From NCBI GenBank assembly GCA_036009625.1, contig DASYLJ010000120.1, positions 1-64,000 on the forward strand: a stretch of DNA of 64,000 nucleotides, in the 5' to 3' direction. The DNA is from DASYLJ01 sp036009625 (GTDB lineage Bacteria > Desulfobacterota > Binatia > DP-6). Below, one piece after another: positions 55,594 through 64,000 of the stretch (position 1 is its first letter; every line of letters starts with the position of its first letter). The position numbers were made by a program, and so were the translations under genes. Under the pieces are notes generated by a model, which worked only from the letters and a program-made list of their open reading frames with translations, had not been told where the DNA came from and made no database searches.

Positions 55594-56919
55594 TCAGGTG
55601 GGTGCAGCTGCATCCACCGCCGGCCGGTACTTCGTCGCGTCGGTCGTGAAGCGCGCGTGCCCATACTGCACGAGCAGGTCACGCACCTGCTGCACCAGCA
55701 GGGACGTCGCGAGGTCCCGCACGACCGGGATGCTCTCCGCGATGTCGAAGAGCTTCATGCGCGCCGCGATCCCGACGCCGACCGCGAGACCGATCGCCAT
55801 GTCGACGTTGCCGATCGGGACGCCGATCTTCTCGGCGATCGCGTGGTCTCCGCCGAGGAAATGCTTCACGAAGATCAGCTTCGCGAAGCGGCGCTCGAGC
55901 TGATCGAAGACGAGATTGGCGTAGCTGCGATCGGGCGGGAGGTACGCCTCGAGCGTCGCGCGGATCAGCGTGCCGCAGGTCTCGTCGTCGAAGCCGTTGC
56001 GCAGCGTCGTGTTGCGCGCCGTCATCATGCGCACGATGCCTTCCGGCGTGTCGGCGAGCAGGTCCTCCGGGAGTCCCAGGAGGAAACAGCGGTAGCGCGC
56101 CAGCTCGACCTGCGCGCGCTCGGCCGCTGTGAACGTGCGGCGGCCTTCGCCGATCAGACGGAACGCGAGCAGGAAGATGGGAATCAAGCCCGCCGGCATC
56201 TGGTCCACCTGGGGGATCGGCATGCCGTAGACCGATGCGTCCCAGCGCCCCGAGCGCAGCACGTGGACGCGCACCATCGAGTGCATGAGTCGCACCATCG
56301 CCGCCGCCTTGAAACCTTCGCCGTGGCGATCGAGCGCACCGGGCAGAACGGTGCAGGCGAAGAAGTGCGCGGTCTCGCGCACGCGCCGGGCCGCGGTCTC
56401 GTTGGTGAGCGTGCCGGTGAGCGCCATCGGCAGCGCGGAGTACTTGTTCAGGAAGGTGGCGATGAACGCGCCGCGGATGGCGTAGGGCGAGACGTTGGCG
56501 GTGGCATTCAGGTCGAGGCGCGCGCCTTCGCGCACCATGTCCATGTCGACCCACGCGGGCGTCTGCTCCATGCTGCGGATGAACGTCACCAGCTCGGGTG
56601 GGGCGCCGTCTACCTGCTCGACGCCGCGGTCGCAGGCCTCCTGGAGCATGGCGACCAGGCGGCGGAACGGGATCGCCGGCATGAGGGCCGCGTAGGCGTC
56701 GGCGACGACGTCGCCCAGCATGGTGTAGGCGCGCACGAGATCGAGCTCGTAGTCGGTCATCGCGACGCCGCCCGGGGCGCGGTCCTGCACGATCGCCTCG
56801 GCGGGGTTCTCGGTGAACCGCTCCGGCATGCGGTCGAAGTCGATCTGTCCGTAGAGCGACGGCAGGAGCGTCTTCTGCGACGCAACGCGGGCGCGAACCT
56901 GTTCCAGGGCGGCAGTCAT
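55594..56919 (-). CDS. DUF2236 (MpaB/latex-clearing-protein family) oxygenase
   Basis: GGAAG lies six bases before the ATG. The 441-residue protein has the family core: TPAWVDMDMVREGARLDL, RGAFIATFLNKYSALPMALT, ETAARRVRETAHFFACTVLP and AAMVRLMHSMVRVHVLRSG. The R.MH..VR element is where the heme-ligand His lies in characterised members such as Lcp rubber oxygenase. No Tat or Sec signal is apparent, unlike secreted Lcp, so this copy may be cytoplasmic. It is the last of three same-strand genes beginning with the RoxA-like cytochrome. The substrate is unknown. Confidence 0.85.
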   Translation of the reverse strand: MTAALEQVRARVASQKTLLPSLYGQIDFDRMPERFTENPAEAIVQDRAPGGVAMTDYELDLVRAYTMLGDVVADAYAALMPAIPFRRLVAMLQEACDRGVEQVDGAPPELVTFIRSMEQTPAWVDMDMVREGARLDLNATANVSPYAIRGAFIATFLNKYSALPMALTGTLTNETAARRVRETAHFFACTVLPGALDRHGEGFKAAAMVRLMHSMVRVHVLRSGRWDASVYGMPIPQVDQMPAGLIPIFLLAFRLIGEGRRTFTAAERAQVELARYRCFLLGLPEDLLADTPEGIVRMMTARNTTLRNGFDDETCGTLIRATLEAYLPPDRSYANLVFDQLERRFAKLIFVKHFLGGDHAIAEKIGVPIGNVDMAIGLAVGVGIAARMKLFDIAESIPVVRDLATSLLVQQVRDLLVQYGHARFTTDATKYRPAVDAAAPT

Positions 56920-56977
56920 GGGCTTCCAACGTATGGGATCATTGCTCGGATTCGTACTCGGCGCGCAGGCGCCATGT

Positions 56978-58114
56978 CTAGCTCAGCGCCTCGGCGAGCC
57001 GCTCGTACGCGGCGAGGAAGTCTTCCTTGAACTCCTGCACCACGGTGCGCACGGACTTGGCCTGGTTCATCAGGCCCACGCCCTGGCCGACCCAATAGGT
57101 CGCCAGCGTCCGCGCCCCTTCGTGTCCACCCTCGGCGAGCTTGTCGACCTTGCGCAGCGCCGGCTCGCTCACCATCGACTGCAGCGGCATCGGCAAGGGC
57201 TTCGGCGCATCCTCGCGTTCCCACGCGTCGGTCCACGGCGAGCGCAGCTGGCGCGAGTATTTTCCGGTGCGCGCCTTCGAGCGCACGGTGTCTCGCGAGC
57301 TCGCGACCAGCATCTTCTCCTTCACGGCCGGATTCGTCTCGGCCTCGTGCGTCGTGAGCCACACCGAGCCAGTCCATGCGCCCGCCGCGCCCATCGCCAT
57401 GCACGCCGCCATCTGCCGGCCGGTGACGATGCCGCCCGCCGCGAGGATCGGCGTGTTGCCGTACGGCGCGATTGCCTCCGCCACCTCGGGGACGAGCACC
57501 AGCGTCGACACGTCGCCGCAATGGCCGCCCGCCTCGCCGCCCGACACGATCAGGATGTCGACGCCAGCCTGCACCTGCTTGATCGCGTGCTCCTTCGCGC
57601 CGACGAGCGCCGCGACGGCGACACCGTGGCGTTTGCCCATCTCGAGCATGATGCGCGGCGGAACGCCGAGTGCGTTGGCGATGAGCTTGATGGGATGGCG
57701 GAACGCGATCTCCAACGAGCGCGCCGCGCCGTGCTCCTGCATGTTGTCGCCGAGTGCCCCGTGGCCATGCCGCGCCTGCTCGAGGTCGCTCGCGTCGATC
57801 CCGTGCGCTGCGAGGATGTCGGCCGCGAATCGCTTGTGCGCGTCGGGGACGAGGCGCACGACGTCGTCGCGCGAGATCGTCTCGCCCTTGCCGGCGAACG
57901 TATTCGGGACGATCAGATCGACGCCGTACGGCTTGCGGCCGACGTGCTCGTCGATCCATGCGAGCTCGGTGTCGAGGCGGTCGGGCGGCAGGCTCACGGC
58001 GCCGAAGACACCGAACCCGCCGGCGCGCGACACCTCGCACACCACGTCGCGGCAGTGGCTGAAGGCGAGCAGGGGAAACTCGATGCCGAGCAGGTCGCAG
58101 ATGGGGGATCGCAT
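56978..58114 (-). CDS. Nitronate monooxygenase family flavoprotein
   Basis: A 378-residue FMN-dependent enzyme. ICDLLGIEFPLLAFSHCRDV is the N-terminal substrate/FMN region. GVDILIVSGGEAGGHCGDVS has the phosphate-binding GGEAGGH with the catalytic-position His. ILAAGGIVTGRQMAACMAMG and AAGAWTGSVWLTTHEAETNP are the second half of the FMN site. The order matches nitronate monooxygenase/2-nitropropane dioxygenase enzymes, and similar proteins act in fatty-acid-related metabolism. It lies between the RoxA-like and DUF2236 genes, with 58 bp before the latter and about 140 bp after the former. Confidence 0.92.
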   Translation of the reverse strand: MRSPICDLLGIEFPLLAFSHCRDVVCEVSRAGGFGVFGAVSLPPDRLDTELAWIDEHVGRKPYGVDLIVPNTFAGKGETISRDDVVRLVPDAHKRFAADILAAHGIDASDLEQARHGHGALGDNMQEHGAARSLEIAFRHPIKLIANALGVPPRIMLEMGKRHGVAVAALVGAKEHAIKQVQAGVDILIVSGGEAGGHCGDVSTLVLVPEVAEAIAPYGNTPILAAGGIVTGRQMAACMAMGAAGAWTGSVWLTTHEAETNPAVKEKMLVASSRDTVRSKARTGKYSRQLRSPWTDAWEREDAPKPLPMPLQSMVSEPALRKVDKLAEGGHEGARTLATYWVGQGVGLMNQAKSVRTVVQEFKEDFLAAYERLAEALS

Positions 58115-58255
58115 GCGTGCTGGACGTCGTAACCGGCGCAGAAGGCCGGCGTCAAAGGGCCGTACGCCGGTCGCGGCGGCATCCGAGGCAGATGCCGCCG
58201 CGCCGACGGACCCATCGCGGCGCCTGCACGATCGCCGGGCGCCGCCCCACGTCTG

Positions 58256-60208
58256 CTACAGCGTCTTCAGATACTCGACGATCGCCAGGCGCTCCACGTC
58301 GGTCAGCACGTCGGTGAACTCGTGGCCGGTGTTCGCCTGGCTGTACATGCGCGTGTTGTAGATCTTCCGGTCCTCGATCTGGGCGTTGGTGAGCGTCGGG
58401 GCGAGGGCCGTGCCCAGGATGTTCCACGCGAGCGACCCGTTCGCGAACAGGATGCTCAGCGATGATTGCACGAACGGCGTGGCGAACGGGTCGGCGGGAT
58501 CGCATGCGAGGTACGGCGTGAGCCCGGGCGATCCGCACGACAGCGCGTCGTATCGCCAGCCCACCCGGGTAGGGTCGTAGCCGCGCGCGAGATCGGTTTC
58601 GTAGCCCATCACGACGCCCGGCCGCGCCGGTTTCGACAGGCGGCGCCAGAACGACGGCCGATCGGACGACTTCAGCACGCCCCAGACGTCGGGCACCGAG
58701 CCGTTGTGGAAGTAGGGTGCCGACGCCCACACGCCGTAGAGCGGCTGCGCGAGGTACCCGATGAGATTGTATTCCTCCGCGCAACCCTCCTGGCCGTAGT
58801 ACGTGAACCAGCTCGCTTCCGCGGCTTGCTCGACGGCCTCGTCGTTCCCGAGCATGCGGGCCGGATCGGTGTCGATGACGTCGATCGGCGTGACGTTCGC
58901 CGCAATGCCGGCCAGCACCGGGGACGCGAGGAATCGCCGGCTCTTCGTATAGCGGGGCGCATATGCGCCGTGACAGCTGGCACACGAGCCGTTCCCGAGC
59001 TGCGGCGGGGGCGGCACGGGATTGTGGCGCCGCGGGTGCCACAGGTTGAGCTTGTGGAAGAGCGCGGCGCCCTTCCTCGCGAGCCGCGTGTCGATCGGCA
59101 GTGGATACGCTGGCGAGCGCAGGCCGAGCATCCAGGTGTTCGCCGCGTACTCGTGATCGAGAATCCAGTCGTATCCTTCCTGGAAGGCCGGGGTCGCGGC
59201 GCCCGGCATGTGCCAGGAGAGCTCGATGCGCGTGGAGTCGCTGCTCATCCCCGCGTCGTAGAACTTCGCGGGTCGGTGTCCGAGGTTCCACCAGTTGGGC
59301 GGATCCTCGCTGCCGGTATTGCCCGAGAGCCAGAGCCGCGGATTCAGCACCATCCCCGGCAGCGTGGTCCGGAAGTCGAAGGCCGTGAGCAGCCCGAAGA
59401 GCTGGAAGTTGGTGATGTTGCCGCTGCCGCGAACGCGGTTCAGGCTCATCAGGGCGAACCCGTTGCTCGCGCTACCGAACTCCGTGAGCAGCAGATTCAC
59501 GTCGGCGAGGCCGTTGTTACCGAAGACCGGTCCGAGTCCCGGGCCGTCGGTCGCCGCGCCCACCTGGCCGCCGTGACAGATGGAGCACGTGATGCCGATC
59601 TGACCGGTCCAGGTGCCGTCGGCGTTCCGTGTCTGCGTCAGCGCCATCGGGAGCTTGCCCGAGCCGCCGTTCGTGAGGTTGGGATTTTCGCCGGGCAGCG
59701 GGTACGGATTGCGATCGGCGCTGAGCGGTGTCCCGTAGCGCTCCGCGACGAGGGCGTCGAAGTCCGCCGGTCGCTGCAGCAGGCCCCAGCGGAGCCACAG
59801 CGCATTGTACAGGGTCGCCGGCACCGACCAGATGCTCGACGGATGATCGCCGCTGAACTGCCATCCCGCGCCGACCTCGCCGTTGCCGCGCAGGAGGCGG
59901 CCGCCGGCGGCTTGCAGCGCGCGGAGCTCGCCGCACGTCGCGGGCTGCTGGTTCAGGCATGAGTACCAGGCGACGTTGAACACGACCGCCTTGTCGTACG
60001 TCGGCGTCACGAGCGAGCGCGGGTCGGGCGGCAGCGCCGTCGAGTCCGGTTGGCCTTCGCAGTGACGGAACCAGTAGTGGCCGCCGCGATCGGTGTTGGC
60101 GAGACTCGCGGGCAGCCCGGTTGCCGTCGCGACGGCGATACCGGTGACCAGGCACGCTGACGTTGCGATGGCGACGACGAGGCGACGGCTGACGGACGGA
60201 ATCTCCAC
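58256..60208 (-). CDS. Di-heme c-type cytochrome, RoxA/RoxB-like
   Basis: The start is taken as GTG at 60208: AAGGAGG lies five bases before it, whereas the upstream ATG (60244) has no site. The 650-residue exported protein (signal peptide to about 30) has CSICH at 208-212 and CASCH at 409-413. This spacing is close to that of RoxA rubber oxygenase, which also has two widely separated hemes and about 680 residues. The C-terminus (YDALSCGSPG, LTDVERLAIVEYLKTL) is also cytochrome c peroxidase-superfamily-like. RoxA cleaves polyisoprene, but I cannot tell whether this protein does. Alternatives are other di-heme oxygenases or peroxidases of the superfamily. Confidence 0.75.
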   Translation of the reverse strand: MEIPSVSRRLVVAIATSACLVTGIAVATATGLPASLANTDRGGHYWFRHCEGQPDSTALPPDPRSLVTPTYDKAVVFNVAWYSCLNQQPATCGELRALQAAGGRLLRGNGEVGAGWQFSGDHPSSIWSVPATLYNALWLRWGLLQRPADFDALVAERYGTPLSADRNPYPLPGENPNLTNGGSGKLPMALTQTRNADGTWTGQIGITCSICHGGQVGAATDGPGLGPVFGNNGLADVNLLLTEFGSASNGFALMSLNRVRGSGNITNFQLFGLLTAFDFRTTLPGMVLNPRLWLSGNTGSEDPPNWWNLGHRPAKFYDAGMSSDSTRIELSWHMPGAATPAFQEGYDWILDHEYAANTWMLGLRSPAYPLPIDTRLARKGAALFHKLNLWHPRRHNPVPPPPQLGNGSCASCHGAYAPRYTKSRRFLASPVLAGIAANVTPIDVIDTDPARMLGNDEAVEQAAEASWFTYYGQEGCAEEYNLIGYLAQPLYGVWASAPYFHNGSVPDVWGVLKSSDRPSFWRRLSKPARPGVVMGYETDLARGYDPTRVGWRYDALSCGSPGLTPYLACDPADPFATPFVQSSLSILFANGSLAWNILGTALAPTLTNAQIEDRKIYNTRMYSQANTGHEFTDVLTDVERLAIVEYLKTL

Positions 60209-60348
60209 GAAGGCCTCCTTCCGGGCGCCACCATCGCGTAGCACCGGCAGGTATCCTCGCGGCTCACGCCGACGACCGAGACCATCCGCAAAAGAAGGGT
60301 GGCGCGCGACCCGAGATGGGGGAGAAGCCCCGCCGGGATGAAGGGGGC

Positions 60349-60382
60349 GGGTGACCGAGCCGGACAGCCGGCTCGGTCACCC
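60349..60382 (-). terminator. Perfect 15-bp inverted repeat, terminator-like
   Basis: The arms GGGTGACCGAGCCGG (60349-60363) and 60368-60382 are perfectly complementary around a 4-base loop, starting 24 bases after the stop of the Cys-repeat protein. There is no U-tract. It would also separate that gene from the RoxA-like gene downstream. Confidence 0.65.
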
Positions 60383-60405
60383 TGCGATCGTCTCGACGAT
60401 CCGTC

Positions 60406-61938
60406 CTACTTGCACTTGAGCGTCGCGCCCGACGCGTTGAGCGTGCACGACGCGAACGCCGTCGTGCCGCACTGGCCGTTCGGCTCGAGCACGACGGTCA
60501 CCGCGAGCGGCAGCTCCGGTGCGGCAATCGGGAACGCACCCTGCTTACCCACGACCTTGAGCTTCTGCAGGCCCGGCTGCTTCGCGTTGCCCTTCACCGA
60601 GACGGTCGTGATGCCCGAGACGCCGGTCTTGCTGGTGAACTTGAACGCCGTACCGGCCTTGTTGACCTTCCAGCCGGTCTTCGTGACCTCGTCGAAGGCG
60701 CCGCCGGGAATCTCGACGTCGGCGACGGTTCCGCCCGTTCCCGCGAGCAGGATCCGCGCACCGTTCGCGCGCGGGTCGATCGGCGGGGTGGTGGGGATGG
60801 TCATTTCACCGACGAAGCTCAGGCCGTCGTCGCCGGGCGCGGTCGCGAGCTTCGTGAGCGTCGCCTTCGCCTTCACGATGTCCACACCGCCGGCGCAGTC
60901 CGAACAATCGGGCGTGGCGCACGCGTCACAGACGTCGGCCGGTCCCTGCACCAGCTCGTGCCCCGGTTCACAGGCGTCGCACTGCGAGTCCGTCGCCGTG
61001 GTGCAGGTCGGTGCGGATGCGCAGGCGTCCACCGGAGAGCACGGCGAACAAACGCTCGAGGGGCCGCTCGAGTCGAGGTAGGTGCCGGGCTCGCAGGCGG
61101 TGCACACCGAATCGGTGGCGGTGGTGCACGTGAGCGCGGAGGTGCAGGACCCGACTGGGGTGCAGGGGAGGCAGGCGCTGCCGTCGGGTGTGAGGTAGGT
61201 GCCCGCGGCGCATGTCGTACAGGTCGAGTTGGAGGGGCCCGTGCACGTCACATTGGATTCGCAGTTCGGAATCGACGAGCACGCCGAGCAGACCGTCGGC
61301 ACGCCCGCCGAGCGCCAGAATCCTGGGTCGCACGCGTTGCAAATCGAGTTGGATGGCGTCGTACACGTGATCGCCGACGCGCAGTGCGCGACCGGAGAGC
61401 ACGCGGCACAGGAATCGGCGGGCCCGTTCACGAGACGGTACCCCGAGGCGCAGCTCGTGCACTGCGACGTCGTCGCGGAGACGCACGTCAGGGCGCTGAT
61501 GCAGTTGCTCACGGCCGAGCACGCGCTGCAGGCGTCGGCAGGACCGGTCTCGTCGAGATAGTGTCCAGAATTGCAGAACGTGCACTGCGAGTTGGTCGCA
61601 CTGGTGCAGCTCACAGCGGACGCACACTGCGCGACGGACGAGCACACCGGGCAGGTGGAGGGCGGGCCGAACTGAAGGTAGCGTCCCGACTGGCACGCAG
61701 TGCACACCGAATCGGTGGCAGCGGTGCAGGTCACGCTCGACACGCAACCCGTGACCGACGCGCACGGGGCGCACGGACCGAGCGGCCCGGACACGTAGGC
61801 CCCCGCGGCGCAGGTGCAGTTGCCGAGAGGGGGCGTCTCGCTGCAGGTCAGGCACGAGGGATCGCACTCGGCCCACGCCGAGTACGTTCCGAGACACAGC
61901 AACGCGACGACCGTGACGACACCCAGCAATCTGGCCAT
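60406..61938 (-). CDS. Secreted tandem Cys-repeat protein with type C RC module
   Basis: The start at 61938 gives a signal peptide (MARLLGVVTVVALLCLGTYS). The 510-residue product has seven full and one partial copies of a ~40-residue Cys repeat (C..C..V..C.S..TC....S.C..C..G.Y), for example CSACSAVSNCISALTC and CSPCSPVDACASAPTC. The Cys spacing resembles TNFR/furin-like or GCC2/GCC3 modules of eukaryotes. A type C RC module (GDDGLSFVGEMTIP, NGQCGTTAFASC) follows from about 345. The repeats would form a disulfide-locked rod. No enzyme domain is present, so a structural or adhesive role is likely. Confidence 0.8.
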   Translation of the reverse strand: MARLLGVVTVVALLCLGTYSAWAECDPSCLTCSETPPLGNCTCAAGAYVSGPLGPCAPCASVTGCVSSVTCTAATDSVCTACQSGRYLQFGPPSTCPVCSSVAQCASAVSCTSATNSQCTFCNSGHYLDETGPADACSACSAVSNCISALTCVSATTSQCTSCASGYRLVNGPADSCAACSPVAHCASAITCTTPSNSICNACDPGFWRSAGVPTVCSACSSIPNCESNVTCTGPSNSTCTTCAAGTYLTPDGSACLPCTPVGSCTSALTCTTATDSVCTACEPGTYLDSSGPSSVCSPCSPVDACASAPTCTTATDSQCDACEPGHELVQGPADVCDACATPDCSDCAGGVDIVKAKATLTKLATAPGDDGLSFVGEMTIPTTPPIDPRANGARILLAGTGGTVADVEIPGGAFDEVTKTGWKVNKAGTAFKFTSKTGVSGITTVSVKGNAKQPGLQKLKVVGKQGAFPIAAPELPLAVTVVLEPNGQCGTTAFASCTLNASGATLKCK

Positions 61939-62039
61939 GGCGAATTCTTCCCGCACCTGGATGCAGCTTGTCCAGTCGAATTGTGCTTGCCGCCGCGCCG
62001 CAAGGTGCGTGACGGGGAATTCGACATCGAATGCAGGCG

Positions 62040-62945
62040 CTATCGCGGCGCGCCCAGCTCGTCGCGCGCGATCGCGAACACGTCGTCTGCCGAACCGACC
62101 GCCACGAAATGCCCGGCTCCCTCGACGGGGTGCCATACCGCCCCAGGCATTCGCTCGGCCACCCGCTGGTTGATGGAGGCCGGCACGAGCAGGTCGTCCA
62201 GTCCCTGCCATACGTGGACTCGCCGTTCGATCGTGCCCACGTCGAAAGCCCACTTCCGATAGAGCGGCTCACTGTCGCGAACGAGCCCCTCGCTACCCTG
62301 AGCGAAGCATTCCGCGCTTGCTTCGCAGAAGGCGGATTCGAACTCGGGTGGCTGCAGAATCCGTCGATCGTAGTCGTTGACGGCTTTCCGCAATGCCGAG
62401 ATGTAGCTCTTGCGGAAGTGCTCGGCGGTCAGGCCGATGGCCGCATACATGAGGCGAAAGCCGGGCTCGAAATGCAATGCGAGGAATCCCCCCATCGCGT
62501 CGGCCTTGGAGAGGTACGTCGCTGCCCAGTCGTCACCGAACGTTCCGTAGCTTCCGCCGGCGATGCTGGTGACGTGGCGCAGTCGACGGGGATCGATGTA
62601 GGCAGCTGCCGCAAGTGCCCATGGGCCACCTTCCGACCAACCCGTCACTCCGAATTCGTCGTAGCCCAGCGCGTCGGCGATCGTCGTCAGGTCGTCGGCC
62701 CAGCCGGAATAGGTGCGCGTCGTCTGGGGACTGGACTGTCCCATGCCGGGCCGGTCGACGCAGACCAGTCGCACGCGGTGCTTCGATGCCGAATCCGCGA
62801 AGAGGCGTGCCTCGAGCCGGCTGCTGGGTCCACCATGATTGTGGATGACGAGCGGCCCGCTCGGATCTCCGACTTCGAGATACGCGAGTGCACGCCCGTC
62901 GTGGGTTGCGACCGTCTTGGTCGATTCACGTTCGGTGTCGGCCAT
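62040..62945 (-). CDS. Alpha/beta-hydrolase
   Basis: A 301-residue soluble hydrolase. HNHGGPSSR (35-43) is the oxyanion region, GWSEGG (102-107) carries nucleophile Ser104, GLDDLLVP holds the likely Asp and EGAGHFVAV the His. The VDRPGMGQSS loop and the length fit epoxide-hydrolase/haloalkane-like or esterase members, but the nucleophile is Ser rather than Asp, which favours an esterase, lipase or thioesterase role. The substrate is unknown. It is divergent from the sulfatase across 71 bp. Confidence 0.9.
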   Translation of the reverse strand: MADTERESTKTVATHDGRALAYLEVGDPSGPLVIHNHGGPSSRLEARLFADSASKHRVRLVCVDRPGMGQSSPQTTRTYSGWADDLTTIADALGYDEFGVTGWSEGGPWALAAAAYIDPRRLRHVTSIAGGSYGTFGDDWAATYLSKADAMGGFLALHFEPGFRLMYAAIGLTAEHFRKSYISALRKAVNDYDRRILQPPEFESAFCEASAECFAQGSEGLVRDSEPLYRKWAFDVGTIERRVHVWQGLDDLLVPASINQRVAERMPGAVWHPVEGAGHFVAVGSADDVFAIARDELGAPR

Positions 62946-63016
62946 GGGTCCCCTCCGGTGATGCGTGATGCCACGGATTCAACGTCGTCGATCGAAGTGC
63001 AATAGGTCCGACCACC

Positions 63017-64000
63017 ATGCGTGTCACGGCGACGACGATCGTACTGTGCGTCCTGCTCGCGACGACCGCCGCGGCGCAAACGTCGCCCGTCGCGTCGCGT
63101 CCCAACATCATCTTCATCCTGGCGGACGACCTCGGCTGGGGCGACCTGGCCTCCTACGGCGCGCGCGACATCGCCACGCCCAGCATCGATCGCCTCGCGC
63201 ACGAGGGCGTGCGCTTCACCGACTTCTACTCCGTGGCGAACACCTGCTCGCCGTCGCGCGCGGCGCTCATGACGGGGCGGTATCCGGCGCGCTCCGGCGT
63301 CAACGCCGTCCTCTTCCACGACACGCCCGAGGGATTGCCGCAGCACGAGATCACGATCCCGGAGCTCTTGCGCGACGCCGGCTATCGCACCGCCATGGTC
63401 GGCAAGTGGCATCTCGGCAATACCGACGAGTTCATGCCCTGGAACCACGGCTTCACCGAGTTCTTCGGCGTCCCCCACAGCAATGACGAGAAGAACTTCT
63501 TCGTCTGGGACGGACGTCGCCGGCTGCCCGAGACCGTCGACCAGTCCCGCCTCATCCGTCGCTACACCGATCGCGCGCTCGAGTTCCTGACGTCGGTGGC
63601 GAAGGACGGCGTGCCCTTCTTCCTCTACCTGGCCCACAACGCGCCGCACGTTCCGCTCTATCCGTCGGAACGGTTCCGGGGCCGCTCGCGTCGCGGCACC
63701 TACGGCGACGTGGTCGAAGAGCTCGACGCCTCGACCGGCGAGCTGATGGCGCGGCTGGTGGAGCTCGGGCTCGACCGCAACACGCTCGTGGTCTTCACCA
63801 GCGACAACGGACCCTGGCTCGCGATGCGAGACTGGGGCGGCAGCGCCGGCGGATTGCGTGGCGGCAAGACGAGCACGTTCGAAGGTGGTCATCGCGTACC
63901 GGCGGTGGTGCGGTGGCCCGACGGCATTGCGGCGGGCCGGACCGTGTCCAGCTTCGCCGATATGATGGACTGGCTGCCCACCCTGGCGCAGCTCGCCGGT
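63017..64000 (+). CDS. Secreted sulfatase, 3' truncated by the window edge
   Basis: The visible 328 residues begin with a signal peptide ending near AAAQTS. Metal ligands are Asp37-Asp38 in ILADDLGWGD, and SDNGPW near 283-288. CSPSRAALMTGRYP (77-90) is the formylglycine motif with Cys77, and MVGKWHLG is the conserved Lys region. This is the arylsulfatase/type I sulfatase layout. The C-terminal part continues beyond the window. Cys77 would need a formylglycine-generating enzyme, not seen here. The substrate could be a sulfated polysaccharide, fitting the secreted polymer-acting proteins nearby (inference). Confidence 0.93.
   Translation, partial: MRVTATTIVLCVLLATTAAAQTSPVASRPNIIFILADDLGWGDLASYGARDIATPSIDRLAHEGVRFTDFYSVANTCSPSRAALMTGRYPARSGVNAVLFHDTPEGLPQHEITIPELLRDAGYRTAMVGKWHLGNTDEFMPWNHGFTEFFGVPHSNDEKNFFVWDGRRRLPETVDQSRLIRRYTDRALEFLTSVAKDGVPFFLYLAHNAPHVPLYPSERFRGRSRRGTYGDVVEELDASTGELMARLVELGLDRNTLVVFTSDNGPWLAMRDWGGSAGGLRGGKTSTFEGGHRVPAVVRWPDGIAAGRTVSSFADMMDWLPTLAQLAG

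Noticed and set aside
60990..61840. Repeated ~120-base units considered as a CRISPR-like or satellite array.
   Set aside because: They are in-frame coding repeats for the Cys-repeat protein with diverged sequence.
1..64000. tRNA, rRNA, riboswitch, prophage or insertion-sequence genes.
   Set aside because: No cloverleaf, rRNA-like conserved stretch, transposase or integrase motif was recognised by eye; a covariance search could still find small RNAs.

Overview
The window is high-GC, gene-dense bacterial chromosome with no rRNA, tRNA, CRISPR array or insertion sequence that I can recognise. Three traits point to an uncultured Binatota/Myxococcota-like lineage (inference, not proven): secreted proteins with Thr-rich linkers, Myxococcus-type Cys-rich repeats (CGDGVIDAGEDCDPG and similar), and alpha-helical Cys-containing N-terminal repeats. 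Genes are mostly single units in mixed orientation, and the short gaps hold several decaying genes.

Layout. 1-10.7 kb: a truncated winged-helix/AAA/TPR regulator, a membrane-tethered flavoprotein, an M1 metallopeptidase, a sensor-kinase remnant, an ECF41-type sigma factor, a DUF4239 membrane protein, a PhyH dioxygenase and a cupin protein fused to an SDR fragment. 10.8-37 kb: mainly exported proteins (Kelch/Ig, glycosidase-like, DUF1501-like, a 1,665-residue propeller protein, an esterase, an HtaA-like protein, a lactonase-like propeller) with two cytochromes P450, one fused to a cyclic-nucleotide-binding domain. 36.7-48.2 kb: catabolic enzymes (LLM flavin oxidoreductase, acyl-CoA dehydrogenase, enoyl-CoA hydratase, SDR, MHS-type transporter) mixed with a broken BNR propeller, a zincin protease and a decay zone. 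48.3-54.7 kb: a very large G8/CEMIP-like secreted protein and a beta-helix protein. 55-64 kb: a BON-LysM protein, then a same-strand set of DUF2236 oxygenase, nitronate monooxygenase and a RoxA-like di-heme cytochrome, then a Cys-repeat protein, an alpha/beta hydrolase and a truncated sulfatase.

The strongest unexplained theme is a beta-rich module of about 150-170 residues, here called the RC module, in at least eight otherwise unrelated exported proteins. I see three variants. Type A has CWK..GSPAGAKG and ends with a CW pair. Type B begins LLLKD..KP.KR and has LPAS.W. Type C ends GQC....F..C. It is usually C-terminal, but N-terminal in the glycosidase-like protein, and two orphan fragments lie at 44.6-44.9 kb. 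It is a candidate for a lineage-specific surface, secretion or adhesion module. A second theme is oxidation of hydrophobic or polymeric substrates: two P450s, the RoxA-like/DUF2236 pair, acyl-CoA catabolism and PhyH.

Four reading-frame breaks are visible: the kinase remnant, two in the BNR gene and one in the enoyl-CoA hydratase. From sequence alone I cannot separate real decay from assembly indels.
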